NCBI RefSeq assembly: GCF_016427505.1 | Contig: NZ_JAELXS010000014.1 | Coordinates: 1 to 40,922 of the forward strand | DNA from: Sphingomonas mollis | GTDB taxonomy: Bacteria; Pseudomonadota; Alphaproteobacteria; Sphingomonadales; Sphingomonadaceae | Direction of reading: 5' to 3' | Length of the DNA stretch: 40,922 nt | Shown: piece by piece, positions 23,504 through 32,585 of the stretch | Numbering within the stretch: position 1 is the stretch's first letter | Layout of the letters: every line of letters starts with the position of its first letter | Translations under genes and position numbers: made by a program | The notes under the pieces: generated by a model | Told to the model about the DNA's origin: nothing | The model's database searches: none | Seen by the model: the letters and a program-made list of their open reading frames with translations, nothing else

Positions 23504-25372
23504 TCAACAGGGCTTGCCGCCCGCGAGGAACCCGTTCGTGTTGTAGTTGAGGTTCCACGCAGGCACAGCGGCCGGGTTGCACGCTGATGCAGCACCCATG
23601 AACGGCACGGCCCCGTCGATCTTCACGCGATAGGGATATTTTGTTCCCTTCGTCGGAGCCCCGTCCGGTTGCCATTCGAGGCTCTCGTAGACAGATGGGG
23701 TCGCTGTGATGGCAAGATACATCCTTCCGCCGGCTGCCACGTCGAGCGATGTCGAGCCGGTTCCGGTTCCCTCCACAGAGCCCAGCGGCGAGTAGTGTGC
23801 CGTGCCATCGCTCGAGACCGAAACGATGCTGACGCGCCATGCCGCCCCGTTCACACGCGTGCCACCGGTGAGCGCGATGGAAACCTTTGCGGCGGAGGGC
23901 GTGAGTGGGACGATATGCGTGCCCCATTGCAGCAGCGATCGCGCCGCCGGTGCAGCGAAGACCTTCGGATCGCGCACGGACGCGACGGTGGCGAGCGGCG
24001 TGTAAAAGTGCGAGAGGTAAAGCGCGTCCTTCGTCGCGCTGATGTTATCCAGCAGGGCGCGTCGATTGACAAAATCCATCGACACCAGTCGGGCGCCATA
24101 CCACCCCATGAAATCGCCGAACGATCAATAGCCGAGGGGAAAAGCACCGCTGGCCTGTCCTAATCGAACAAGCGCCTCGACGAAATCTTCCTGCGTATCG
24201 CCATTCGCATCGCGCCGGTTCTCACGCCAGGTGCGCCAGACCAGCTCACGGGTGCGGTCCGTTTCGTAGATATATTGCATGAATGGATAAGCCGCATAGC
24301 GGGCGTTCGAAAACAACGGCCCGCTTTCGGGATTGCTTAGATAAACACCATCGCGTCGGGCCGAGCCGGGGCTGACAGCAAACGAATTCCACTCTGCACC
24401 CACCTCCCAGATTGGACCGCCGCGACCACGAAAGCCGCCGGAGTAGAACTGGATCATGTGCCCGAACTCGTGGACCACCGTCGTTGAACCAGGTGCGAGA
24501 TCCCACAGCGGGGACTGCATGCTCTCCGCCGCACTTGGCCCGCACGCCGACCGGACTTCATCGTCGGCGCCGTACCACGGCAGGCCTGTGCCGCAGATGA
24601 AAACATCCATCTTTCGTTTCCGGCTCGAGCCTCCGAACGGCATCGGCGCATTCAGCGCGTTCTTGTTTACGGCCCAAGTGTATTCGAGCCATGCGCCGAC
24701 CTGCTGCATGTAGCTGTTCCACTCATGGCCGTTGTCACGCGCCCAGCGATAGCTGGCGCTGCCTGTCTTGGTGCCGAACCAAAGCGTGAAGTGCTGGGTC
24801 TGGTGATTTCCGAGGATCCCGTCCCGCAGCCGCTCCTCTGTAGTGACGTCCGGGACGTATTCCAGTGGATAGGCGGCGGGGTCGACGGGATAGGGATGGC
24901 GAGCGACCTGCTCATCGATGATCGCGACATCTTGCGCTGATAGTGAATCGGTCCGGTATTCCCTGCGACATCCATCAATAGTCTCGAACACCGCCGTACG
25001 ATGAGAATATCCCCGGTTCTGGCCATAGGCGATCACCAGCCGCGCCTCGAACGGCGCACCGAACGCGGCACCCAGTGTTTCGTCCGCCATCGGTTCTGAC
25101 TGCTGCGTGAGGCGGGGTGTCCACATCCGGACTTCGAGTGCACGCCAAGGGTAACTCGACGACGCTGTCGTACATACGCCGGCGTGAACGCTTTGCATGA
25201 CGGGCAACGGGACTGCCTTATCAGGTGAAGGCAGGGGCGTGGCACGCAAGTTACCCGATACGATCGACACTATCGAGCTAGCCGAAAAGACACTCTTCTG
25301 ATCAGCGGCGTACAGGCCGGTTGCAGCCAGAAATGTCGTAGCGAACAACTTGCCAGCCAATGCTGTCTTCAT
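23504..25372 (-). pseudogene. Secreted HExxH metalloprotease-like protein interrupted by an in-frame TGA
   Basis: One continuous frame of 623 codons runs from the ATG at 25370-25372 to the stop at 23504, broken only by TGA at 24125-24127 (codon 416). The N-terminus is a signal peptide (to about YAADQ). The zinc site is TTVVHEFGHMIQF (H301, E302, H305), with a candidate third ligand in IWEVGAEWNSF (E323 or E327). After the TGA the frame continues SFGDFMGWYGARLV and a beta-rich C-terminal domain ending in Cys. The overall plan recalls gluzincin-type Svx/AvrXca-like (DUF6055) secreted proteins, a tentative match. If the TGA is real, a 415-residue protein with the catalytic part could still be made. 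Confidence 0.65.
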
Positions 25373-25639
25373 ATCATATCCCGGATTTTATTATATAGCG
25401 TATGCGTACGGCCAGTTGGGCGATTCTCGTACTGGGGCCCGCGTGTATTATAGGGACACAAATTCACGGTTGACGGAGCGATCGGGTTATTTGCGCGTAT
25501 CTCGATGCCGGGTTTGCGCCACGTCCAAATGAGATCGTAGGTCATGGGACCAACCAGGTCAGTCTGGCACCGCTGCGATTTCGATCTGTTTAGGCCAGAT
25601 GATCGCGGTCAGTGACGGTTTAGGCAGCCGTGCGCGGGG
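25373..25639. other. Upstream region of the protease gene
   Basis: This holds the presumed promoter of the minus-strand protease gene, with an AT-rich patch (TTTTATTATATAGCGTATGC at 25385-25404). The right half is the lead-in to the IS1182 fragment. No further gene is supported. Confidence 0.35.
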
Positions 25640-26124
25640 TGGTATCGAAGGATACCGACGAGGCCGTCGAGCGTCGTGCGGCATTTGCCCCAGCGGTTCC
25701 GCTACGATCCCGTGACCGACGCCTATCACTGTCCGGCGGGCAGGTTCTCGACACCCGCTACGGTTCGGTGACGCGCGGGCATCTGTCGGTCCAGTATTCC
25801 AGCCCCGCCGCCTGTGCCGGCTGCCAGATCAAGGCGCGCTGCACCACGGGTCGCTGGCAGCGCATCAATCGCGGCGAGCACGAGGCGGTCATCGAGCGCA
25901 TGGCGACACGCCTCGCAAAGCGCCTCGACATCCTCGTCATCCGCAAGTCCACCGTCGAGCACCCGTTCGGCTCGATCAAGCAATGAATGAACCAGGGCGC
26001 GTTCCTGATGCGCGGGCTGGACAAGGTCCGCGCCGAGTTCAGCCTGACCGCCCTCGCCTACGATCTCAGGCGCGCCATCACCCTCATCGGCGTGCCGGGG
26101 CTGATCCGGGCGGCAAGGGCCTGA
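25640..26124 (+). pseudogene. IS1182-type transposase, C-terminal portion
   Basis: One frame begins FRYDPVTDAYHCPAG (from about 25700). A shift then leads to GGQVLDTRYGSVTRGHLSVQ, YSSPAACAGCQIKARCTTGR and ILVIRKSTVEHPFGSIKQ. The last, with its Glu, is the catalytic end of the DDE domain, and the Cys pair is a family trait. The expected Trp after IKQ is a TGA (25984-25986). The frame continues MNQGAFLMRGLDKV to the natural stop at 26122-26124. The gene is thus dead by one frameshift, one nonsense codon and loss of the 5' half. Confidence 0.82.
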
Positions 26125-26444
26125 TCCGGGCCTCCAAACGCGTCACCTCCAAGCCCGATATCGCCCTACACGACGCTTATCCCGGCCTCACCGGCGCCCA
26201 GAGGATTAAAATATCAGCTCCCGCGCTACCTTGCCGTGAAGCGCTTACGTCGGTCCCAACGCCAGGAAGTTTTCGGACGCTCTCGAACGGGGAATGAGAC
26301 GGTCAGGGCATTCCTAGTATCGATCCCAATGGGACGGGATCGCAAACCTTTGGGTGTTATTCCGCCCCCAACCGGACCGGCCATTAGCAGCGCATTTTTC
26401 AACGGCCTCACTATTGTTGCATATGGGCCGGTCGGCATCGCATA
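26125..26444. other. Intergenic region with no clear content
   Basis: This probably includes the right end of the IS1182 remnant. No gene, repeat or RNA is recognised in the remaining 300 bp. Confidence 0.35.
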
Positions 26445-27335
26445 TCAGCGCCCTTCGGCGAGGAGTACAGGTGCGTAAACCAGAAGTTCGTTGGCGACCG
26501 GCCGTTCGCGCCCCGGTATGCCGGTGTGGATGGGGCGATTGAGGACGGTCGCGCTTTTGCCGTCCGCGATGGCCAACGTCGATGAGCCGCCGCCATCGAA
26601 GCTCATCGCGTCGCTACCGCCCAACTCGCGAAACAGCGTGACCAGTGCTGCATTGTCCGCGCCCATGCTGTAGCCCTTCTGTCGGCCGTCGACGACGACG
26701 ATCCATGCGCGGCGGCCGTTGGCGGACAGGCCGAACGCCGTACGCGGCCCCTTGCCGCCTTCCGCAGCGAGCGAGCGGTGGAGCGGAACGGCGTGACCGT
26801 GATGCAGGAGGTGCGGGCCGGCGGCGATCGCGTCGCGGGTCCCGGCTGGGCAGCGTTGCCCGGCGCGTATCTCGCTGCGGCGGCCGAGGCACAGGATCGC
26901 CGAGACGCGCAAATCCTGGTCGATCTCCACCGGCGATGCGACGCGGCCCGCCCCGATCGCCGCGCCCGATACGGAAACCGGCTCCCCGGTGTGTGGATAA
27001 TAGTCGCTGCCCTTCGGTGTCCCGCCGAAGAAGGGCAGGAAGTAGCTGGCATTGACCGCGACCTGCGCGTGGTTGGCAACCAGCGCGTCGCGGACGGTGT
27101 GGGCGACATATTCCATGCCGCGCGACCGATCGGGTGGCGTCACCCCCATCCGCAGGCGCGGACGCGTCAGATCGAGGGTGACGATGTGGATCACCATCGG
27201 CTCGCCGGCGGCGTCGGTGCGCCGCTCCTCACGATAGGTGACGCCGTCGAACAGCTGCCTGTCCGGAACCGTGGTGGACGCCGCCTGTCCCGCCGCTGCC
27301 AAGGCCAGGGCCAGGGCCGCAAGCCACACGCTCAC
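26445..27335 (-). CDS. Phosphodiester glycosidase (NAGPA-domain) exported protein
   Basis: This 296-codon gene starts with GTG at 27333-27335, overlapping the receptor stop (GTGA). A signal peptide (WLAALALALAAAGQAAS) is followed by a NAGPA domain. Visible motifs are VAVNASYFLPFFGGTPKG (92-109), GPRTAFGLSANGR (197-209), WIVVVDGRQKGYS and the signature SFDGGGSSTLAI (245-256). The family hydrolyses sugar-1-phosphodiester bonds, as in mannose-6-phosphate uncovering enzyme and phage or bacterial homologues. It probably works in the periplasm on a glycan imported by the coupled TonB receptor. Confidence 0.88.
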   Translation of the reverse strand: MSVWLAALALALAAAGQAASTTVPDRQLFDGVTYREERRTDAAGEPMVIHIVTLDLTRPRLRMGVTPPDRSRGMEYVAHTVRDALVANHAQVAVNASYFLPFFGGTPKGSDYYPHTGEPVSVSGAAIGAGRVASPVEIDQDLRVSAILCLGRRSEIRAGQRCPAGTRDAIAAGPHLLHHGHAVPLHRSLAAEGGKGPRTAFGLSANGRRAWIVVVDGRQKGYSMGADNAALVTLFRELGGSDAMSFDGGGSSTLAIADGKSATVLNRPIHTGIPGRERPVANELLVYAPVLLAEGR

Positions 27336-29899
27336 AGCTTCACCGCCGCGCCCAGCCAGAACTGGCGCCCGAAGAAATTCTGGTCCCGTGTGCCCAGTCC
27401 GTCGAAGTTCTCCCGATGCGCGTTGGTGGCGTTGCGGATCTCGCCGATGACCTGAATCGCGCCGAAGGTCATCCGCGCCTGCAGGTCGAGCTGATCGAAC
27501 GGTCGATCATAACGGTTGGTCAACGGCGCAGTCGGACTGATCGAGGTATATTGCCGCCCGATATGCGCGTAGCTGGCTCGCGCCTGAAACCAGTCGCGCT
27601 GGTAGAACAGCGCGGCATTGCCCTGGAACCCGGGCTGCTGGATCAGCCGGTCGAAGCTGCCGCCGTCCGGGAATCGCGATTTGCCGTTGAGATAGGTCGT
27701 ATTCAGCGAGACGCCGAAGTCGGCGAGCGGGCCAGGCAGGAAGCGCAGCTTGTTGACGACGATCGCCCCTTCAACCCCGAAAACCCGCGATCCGGCCAGG
27801 TTTTGCGGCTGCGTCACCTGATACGTCGTGCCGTCGATCACTGCGCTGCCGGCTGCGCGCGAATAGATGTCGTCGCGAATGTCCTTGTAGAAGGTCGCAA
27901 GCGAGATCAGCCCCGCATCGCCCGGCATGTAATATTCGAGGCTCGCGTCGAAATTCTGGGCAACCCGCGCGCGCAGATCGGGATTGCCGCGCGTCAGCAC
28001 CAGCGTGGTCTGGTTCAGCGTCTCGTTGGTTCCAAGGTCGCTCGGGCTCGGCCGTCCGATCGCCTTGTAATAAGCGAGACGCAGTTTGAGCGGGTCGGAC
28101 AGGTCGTAGTTGAACGTGGCCGAGGGCAACCAGCTATCATAGCCCGATCCGCGGCGAAGCGGCGTCAGCGTGTTGCCGGCGACACGGAAGCCGTCGATCG
28201 TCGTCTCTGTGTCCTCATACCGGATGCCGGCGATGAGGCTGTGACGGTCACCGGTATGGCGCAGCAGGACATAGGCTGCCATCACCTTCTCACCGACGAT
28301 ATAGTCGGACCGGCGTTCGTTGAGGCCCGTCTGCGCCGCGTTCAGCGTGAAGCGGGTCGGATTATCGGTGAAGTAGCGTTGGAACGCTGCGAAATCGAGC
28401 AGCGGCTGCGGTAGGTTCTGCGCGCCGGTGTAGAGCGGCGACCACCGTTCGGGCAGCACGAAGTTGGTGGCAGTCAGCGTCGTGCCGTTGGCCGGTCCCC
28501 ATACCGCCTGTCGGGTGTCGAAGCCGCGTGTCGCGGCGCGATATTTCATGCCCGCGCCCAGGCCCAGGCCGCGATCCTTCGCGGTGTCGCGATAGCCCCA
28601 GTCGATCTGGCCCTCACGCACCATGTCGACCGAGCGGTCGCGATAGGGGGTGTAGGAAGCGAAGGCGTAGCCGGCGGGATCGGTGAAGGTCGCCGGATTG
28701 TCGAGTACCGCTATCGGCACGCCCCCTGTCATCGTCTGGGTATAGGCGTTGGCGGCGCTGGTCGGCAGATTGAACTGGAGCTGGTTGGACGGTTCCAAGA
28801 AGACCGCGCGCGACCAGCTGCCGCGTGCCGCCGCATGATGCCCGTCGTCGCCGGTCCACCGCAACCTGCCCTGCGCGACATAGAGCGGCTTTTCGAGCGG
28901 GAAGTCGTTGAAGCGCAGGAAGCCGCCTGCGGTATTGACCCGCGCGGTATCGCTGGCGGTGCGGGCGGTGTCCACGGTGCCGCGGGTCAGTTGCTGCTGA
29001 TGGCGCAGCTCGTTATCCGATTGCTGGAAATAGGTGCCCGACACCTCTGCCTGGACGCGCGGATCGGGGCGCCATTCGAGCTTCGCGGTGCCGCCGTAGC
29101 GATCCACCGTGTTCGGGTAGGCCGCGGAGATGATGCCGCTCGCCACGGTGACGCCGTTGACGATTGTGTAGCTGGTCGGGTTGAGCCGCTCCTGGTCGCG
29201 ACGCTTGCGGCTGTAGGCGCCGGTCACCACCAGCCCCCAGCGCTCGTCGGCGCCGAAGCGGGTCGCGAAGGTCGCGTCCGCGCGATAATTGAGGCCGTCG
29301 TCGGACGGGCGGTTTAAGCCCTTGCCCGGCACGCCACGGCTGTCGGACATGCCGATGAAGGCGTTGCCGACGAAGGTGCGGATACCGCGATCGAACGCGG
29401 ACCGGCTGCGCAGATTGACGATGCCGCCGATGGCGTTGCCCTCGACGTCGGGCGTGCGCGACTTGATGACCTCGAGCCCCGAGACGGCCGTGGTCGGGAT
29501 CGCCTCCATGTTCAGTTGCCGGTTCTGGCGCTCTGCCGTGGCCAGCACCGCGCCGTCGAGCGTCCCGACCGTGAAGTTCGGGCTCAGGCCGCGGATGCCG
29601 ACATAGCGGCCCTCGTCCTCGTCGAACACGGTGGTGACGCCGGGCAGGCGACGGAAGCTGTCGGAGATGTTGTAATCGGGCTGCTGGCCGATCTCGTCGC
29701 TGGCGAGGAACTCGCCGATCCGGTCGTTGTCGCGCTTGGCGGCGATGGCTTGAGTATTCTGGCGCGTATAACCGGTGACGACGATGTCGTCCGTCGCCTC
29801 CGGCGAAACCGGTGGCGGTGCCTCCTGCGCGAAAACGGGAAGCGGAAGAACGGCGGTGGACAGCATAATCGCCCGCAACGTCCCCGTGAATCGCAACAT
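27332..29899 (-). CDS. TonB-dependent receptor, probable carbohydrate uptake
   Basis: This 855-residue protein starts with the ATG at 29897-29899. Signal peptide to AQE (about 25), a TonB box DIVVTGYTRQN, and a plug with KRDNDRIGEFLASDEIGQQP, PGVTTVFDEDEGRYVGIRGL, SGLEVIKSRTPDVEG and NAIGGIVNLRSR. A long beta-barrel ends in FWLGAAVKL. This plug style is the one often linked to sugar uptake in Caulobacter and sphingomonads. No STN domain is present, so it does not signal through FecR. It is translationally coupled to the phosphodiester glycosidase downstream. Confidence 0.9.
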   Translation of the reverse strand: MLRFTGTLRAIMLSTAVLPLPVFAQEAPPPVSPEATDDIVVTGYTRQNTQAIAAKRDNDRIGEFLASDEIGQQPDYNISDSFRRLPGVTTVFDEDEGRYVGIRGLSPNFTVGTLDGAVLATAERQNRQLNMEAIPTTAVSGLEVIKSRTPDVEGNAIGGIVNLRSRSAFDRGIRTFVGNAFIGMSDSRGVPGKGLNRPSDDGLNYRADATFATRFGADERWGLVVTGAYSRKRRDQERLNPTSYTIVNGVTVASGIISAAYPNTVDRYGGTAKLEWRPDPRVQAEVSGTYFQQSDNELRHQQQLTRGTVDTARTASDTARVNTAGGFLRFNDFPLEKPLYVAQGRLRWTGDDGHHAAARGSWSRAVFLEPSNQLQFNLPTSAANAYTQTMTGGVPIAVLDNPATFTDPAGYAFASYTPYRDRSVDMVREGQIDWGYRDTAKDRGLGLGAGMKYRAATRGFDTRQAVWGPANGTTLTATNFVLPERWSPLYTGAQNLPQPLLDFAAFQRYFTDNPTRFTLNAAQTGLNERRSDYIVGEKVMAAYVLLRHTGDRHSLIAGIRYEDTETTIDGFRVAGNTLTPLRRGSGYDSWLPSATFNYDLSDPLKLRLAYYKAIGRPSPSDLGTNETLNQTTLVLTRGNPDLRARVAQNFDASLEYYMPGDAGLISLATFYKDIRDDIYSRAAGSAVIDGTTYQVTQPQNLAGSRVFGVEGAIVVNKLRFLPGPLADFGVSLNTTYLNGKSRFPDGGSFDRLIQQPGFQGNAALFYQRDWFQARASYAHIGRQYTSISPTAPLTNRYDRPFDQLDLQARMTFGAIQVIGEIRNATNAHRENFDGLGTRDQNFFGRQFWLGAAVKL

Positions 29900-29926
29900 T
29901 TCATATCCCCCTGAGAAGCAATCTGC

Positions 29927-29953
29927 ATGTCATTTATTCACTATAGGTGACAT
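29927..29953. promoter_or_regulatory. Inverted repeat in the divergent promoter, candidate operator
   Basis: ATGTCA at 29927-29932 and TGACAT at 29948-29953 form an inverted repeat with a 15-bp AT-rich spacer, centred between the receptor start (29899) and the divergent propeller gene start (30005). The position suits a regulator of both genes, for example the nearby ROK protein. That link is inference. Confidence 0.35.
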
Positions 29954-30004
29954 AAAGATGACGGCATGCTATGGCGGCTTGCCGGGATCGAACGGTGATG
30001 AATC

Positions 30005-30868
30005 ATGCTGATGTGGTTGGCGCTTCTGTCGGGATCGGTCGGACCTGAGCGCCCGCTCGCTTATGCCTGCGGCGATGATCAGGTCCGCGAAGTGCGAATC
30101 GAGGATGGGCGCGCGGCGGAGACGTGGCGCTGGACGGCGCGGGAGGCGTCCGAGCTGCCCGCCGACTATCGTGAGCGGCTGCTCGCGCACATCGACGAGT
30201 GCAAGCCGGTCGACGACGGGCGCTTGATCCTCGTCACCGCCTCGACCGGCGGGGCGGTGCTGATCGATCGCGTGTCGGGGCGGGTGGTCTTTCGCGCGCG
30301 TGTGCCGATGGCGCATTCGGCGGACCTGTTGCCCGGTGGTCGGATCGCCATCGCGTTGTCGATCGCGCCCGTCGGCGACCGTTTGCAGCTCTATGATCGG
30401 CGACGCAGCGAGCGGGTGATCCATACCCTGCCGCTCCCTTCGGGACACGGCGCGGTCTGGGATGCGAAGCGGCAGCGGCTGTTCGCCCTGTCGCACGATC
30501 TGGTGCAGGCGTTCCGCCTTAGCGGCCGCGGTAACGGGGCACGGCTGCACGAGACGACGCGCTGGACCTTGCCGGGCCGTCGCGACGGGCATGACCTGTC
30601 GCCAATGGAGACGGGACGCTATCTTGTTACCACCGATGACGGCGCATGGCGGTTCGATCCCGACGACGGCAGCTTCGCGCCCTATGCGCCGCTCAACCCC
30701 GCGCTGCGGATCAAGTCGGTGAGCGCGGCGGGCGACAGGATCGCATGGGTGCAGGCCGAGCAGAGCTGGTGGGCGCGCGGTTTCACCGTGATGGCGGCGG
30801 ACGGCAGCGACCGACGGCGCATCGCGCTCGACGGCATTCACCTCTACAAGGTGCGCTGGATTCGCTGA
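30005..30868 (+). CDS. Beta-propeller-like protein, DUF6528-type
   Basis: This 287-residue protein has a short hydrophobic start (MLMWLALLSGSVG). The sequence LAYACGDDQVREVRIEDGRA resembles the opening of DUF6528 proteins, and later blade-like repeats include GRLILVTASTGGAVLIDRVS, AVWDAKRQRLFALSHDLVQ and IAWVQAEQSWWARGFTVM. Function is not established. It faces away from the TonB receptor across a 105-bp shared promoter and probably binds or senses a sugar. Export is possible but the signal is weak. Confidence 0.65.
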   Translation: MLMWLALLSGSVGPERPLAYACGDDQVREVRIEDGRAAETWRWTAREASELPADYRERLLAHIDECKPVDDGRLILVTASTGGAVLIDRVSGRVVFRARVPMAHSADLLPGGRIAIALSIAPVGDRLQLYDRRRSERVIHTLPLPSGHGAVWDAKRQRLFALSHDLVQAFRLSGRGNGARLHETTRWTLPGRRDGHDLSPMETGRYLVTTDDGAWRFDPDDGSFAPYAPLNPALRIKSVSAAGDRIAWVQAEQSWWARGFTVMAADGSDRRRIALDGIHLYKVRWIR

Positions 30869-30970
30869 CACCTGCTCGCGTCCACGCCGCTTATTACGTC
30901 GCTCATGGGGTGACGAGCCTGTTGTGGACCGCCAGCGATCTGGTGACGATCCAGGCGCTGGTCAGCCTGT

Positions 30971-31147
30971 ATGCTGGTGCGGCCTGTGTTGCGTGCGATC
31001 GGCGGCGTGACGCTGCCGTTACTGCTCGGCGCGATCGTGGGCGTCACCGATTTCGTCGGTTGGGCGTTGCTTCCACGGCCCGCGCGGGGGGCGGGAAGCT
31101 ATGCTCGCTATACGATGGTTGGTAAGCTGGCGCGAGGCTGGCGATGA
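30971..31147 (+). CDS. Small membrane ORF (58 aa), possible remnant
   Basis: The ATG at 30971 gives MLVRPVLRAIGGVTLPLLLG, then a single hydrophobic helix and the tail SYARYTMVGKLARGWR, stop at 31145-31147. Just upstream, in another frame, lies a second hydrophobic stretch (VTSLLWTASDLVTIQALVSL). The two together could be one two-helix protein split by a frameshift. No family is recognised. It fills the 420-bp gap before the ROK gene. Confidence 0.3.
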   Translation: MLVRPVLRAIGGVTLPLLLGAIVGVTDFVGWALLPRPARGAGSYARYTMVGKLARGWR

Positions 31148-31291
31148 CGGGACGCTCGATGGCTGCAGCCATTTCACGGCTGCGGGGCTGACGATCTCGC
31201 CGTCGGCGCAGCGGCCGGGCGTCTCATGGCCGCGCTGCTGCTCCTGCCGGGGCGCTTGACAATCGTGGCGCGGCAAGGCGCAAACATCAGA

Positions 31292-32443
31292 ATGACCGAC
31301 CGTTTCGCCGGCACCTTCGATCCCCGCTTCCTCCGAGCAGACGGACAGCGGACGGCGACCGCGAACGAGCGGGTGGTGATGTCGCTCCTCTCGCGCCGCG
31401 GCGCCGCCTCGCGCGCCGAGCTGGCGCGCGTGACCGCGCTCGCCCCGCATTCGGTCGGCCGGCTGATCGAACCCCTGCTGGAGCGCGGTCTGGTGGTGGA
31501 AGGCGCGCCGGAGATCGCCGGGCGCGGCAAGCCCGGCGCGCCGCTGCGCCTCGCGGCCGATGCGGCCTTCTCGGTCGGCGTGTCGGTCATGACCGACGAG
31601 GTCACGCTGGTGTTGGTCGATTTCGCCGGCACGATCCGCTTCCGTGCGGCGGCACCGCTGGACCGGACCGATTTCGACGCTGGGGCGCGGCAGATCGCCG
31701 CGTTGATCGCGCGGGCGGTCGCGGCTTCCGGTCTCGATCCGACGCGCCTGCTGGGCATCGGCTGCGGCGTGACGGGCTATTTCATCGGCGACGGCGCGCG
31801 GCTCAACCCGCCCGCCGCGCTCAATCCATGGGCGCTGCTGCCGCTTGACGATCTGCTCGCCGAGGTTCTTGGCGGGCCGGTGTGGGTCGACAACGACGGC
31901 AACGTGGCGGCGGTGGGCGAGGCGATGCTGGGGGTCGGCCGAACGTGCACCGACTTCGCCTATCTTTATTTCGCGGCCGGCTTCGGCGGCGGCGTGATGG
32001 CACGCGGCGCGCCGCTGCGCGGGGCAAGCGGCAATGCCGGCGAATTCGCGTCGATCCTGCCTGAGGGATGGCAGCAGCCCAACCTCGAAAGCTTGCGCCG
32101 CCATCTGGCGGAGCACGGAACCTCCTATGACGGCCTGCGCGCCATGCTGCGTGATCTCGATCCGTCTCTGCCCGCCGTCGAAGAGTGGCTCGATCGGTGC
32201 GCGCCGTCGCTGAACCTCATAGTCTCAGCGATTTCGGGCGTGCTCGATACTGCGACGATCGTGCTGGGAGGACGTCTGCCTCCGGAGCTGGCCGATCGGA
32301 TGATCGGGAAGCTGCACTTTACCAACCCGGTTCGGCGCGGTCATCGCCGTCCTGTACCGCAGGTGGTGGCGTCGGCAATCGGCGACGATGCCGCGGCGAT
32401 CGGCGCCGCGATGCTGCCGATCCGGGCCGCGTTCCTCGAATGA
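31292..32443 (+). CDS. ROK-family transcriptional regulator
   Basis: From the ATG at 31292 (MTDRFAGTFDPRFLR) the protein has 383 residues; a longer upstream start is possible. An N-terminal winged helix (NERVVMSLLSRRGAASRAEL, then LAPHSVGRLIEPLLERGLV) is followed by a ROK domain with GIGCGVTGYFIGDG, WVDNDGNVAAVGEAMLG and FAAGFGGGVMARG. The DNDGN motif is the ROK sugar-site signature. ROK regulators such as NagC and XylR are repressors relieved by a sugar or sugar-phosphate. It probably controls the adjoining receptor/glycosidase locus. Confidence 0.88.
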   Translation: MTDRFAGTFDPRFLRADGQRTATANERVVMSLLSRRGAASRAELARVTALAPHSVGRLIEPLLERGLVVEGAPEIAGRGKPGAPLRLAADAAFSVGVSVMTDEVTLVLVDFAGTIRFRAAAPLDRTDFDAGARQIAALIARAVAASGLDPTRLLGIGCGVTGYFIGDGARLNPPAALNPWALLPLDDLLAEVLGGPVWVDNDGNVAAVGEAMLGVGRTCTDFAYLYFAAGFGGGVMARGAPLRGASGNAGEFASILPEGWQQPNLESLRRHLAEHGTSYDGLRAMLRDLDPSLPAVEEWLDRCAPSLNLIVSAISGVLDTATIVLGGRLPPELADRMIGKLHFTNPVRRGHRRPVPQVVASAIGDDAAAIGAAMLPIRAAFLE

Positions 32444-32585
32444 CATTCCACGACCGGGCGGTCGCGTCCAGGATAACCCGGACGTGTCGCAATATGGCAT
32501 GGGTTGCCTGGTCGGCTTCCCGTTATCCGATCCCGACGGGAAAGTGGGGTGACGGGGCAGCGTACCGCTATGGTAAGGCAGCCGC

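Noticed and set aside
23504..24109. Separate gene for the C-terminal part of the protease
   Set aside because: It is in the same frame as the upstream part, only five codons after the TGA, with no independent RBS seen; a single interrupted gene is simpler.
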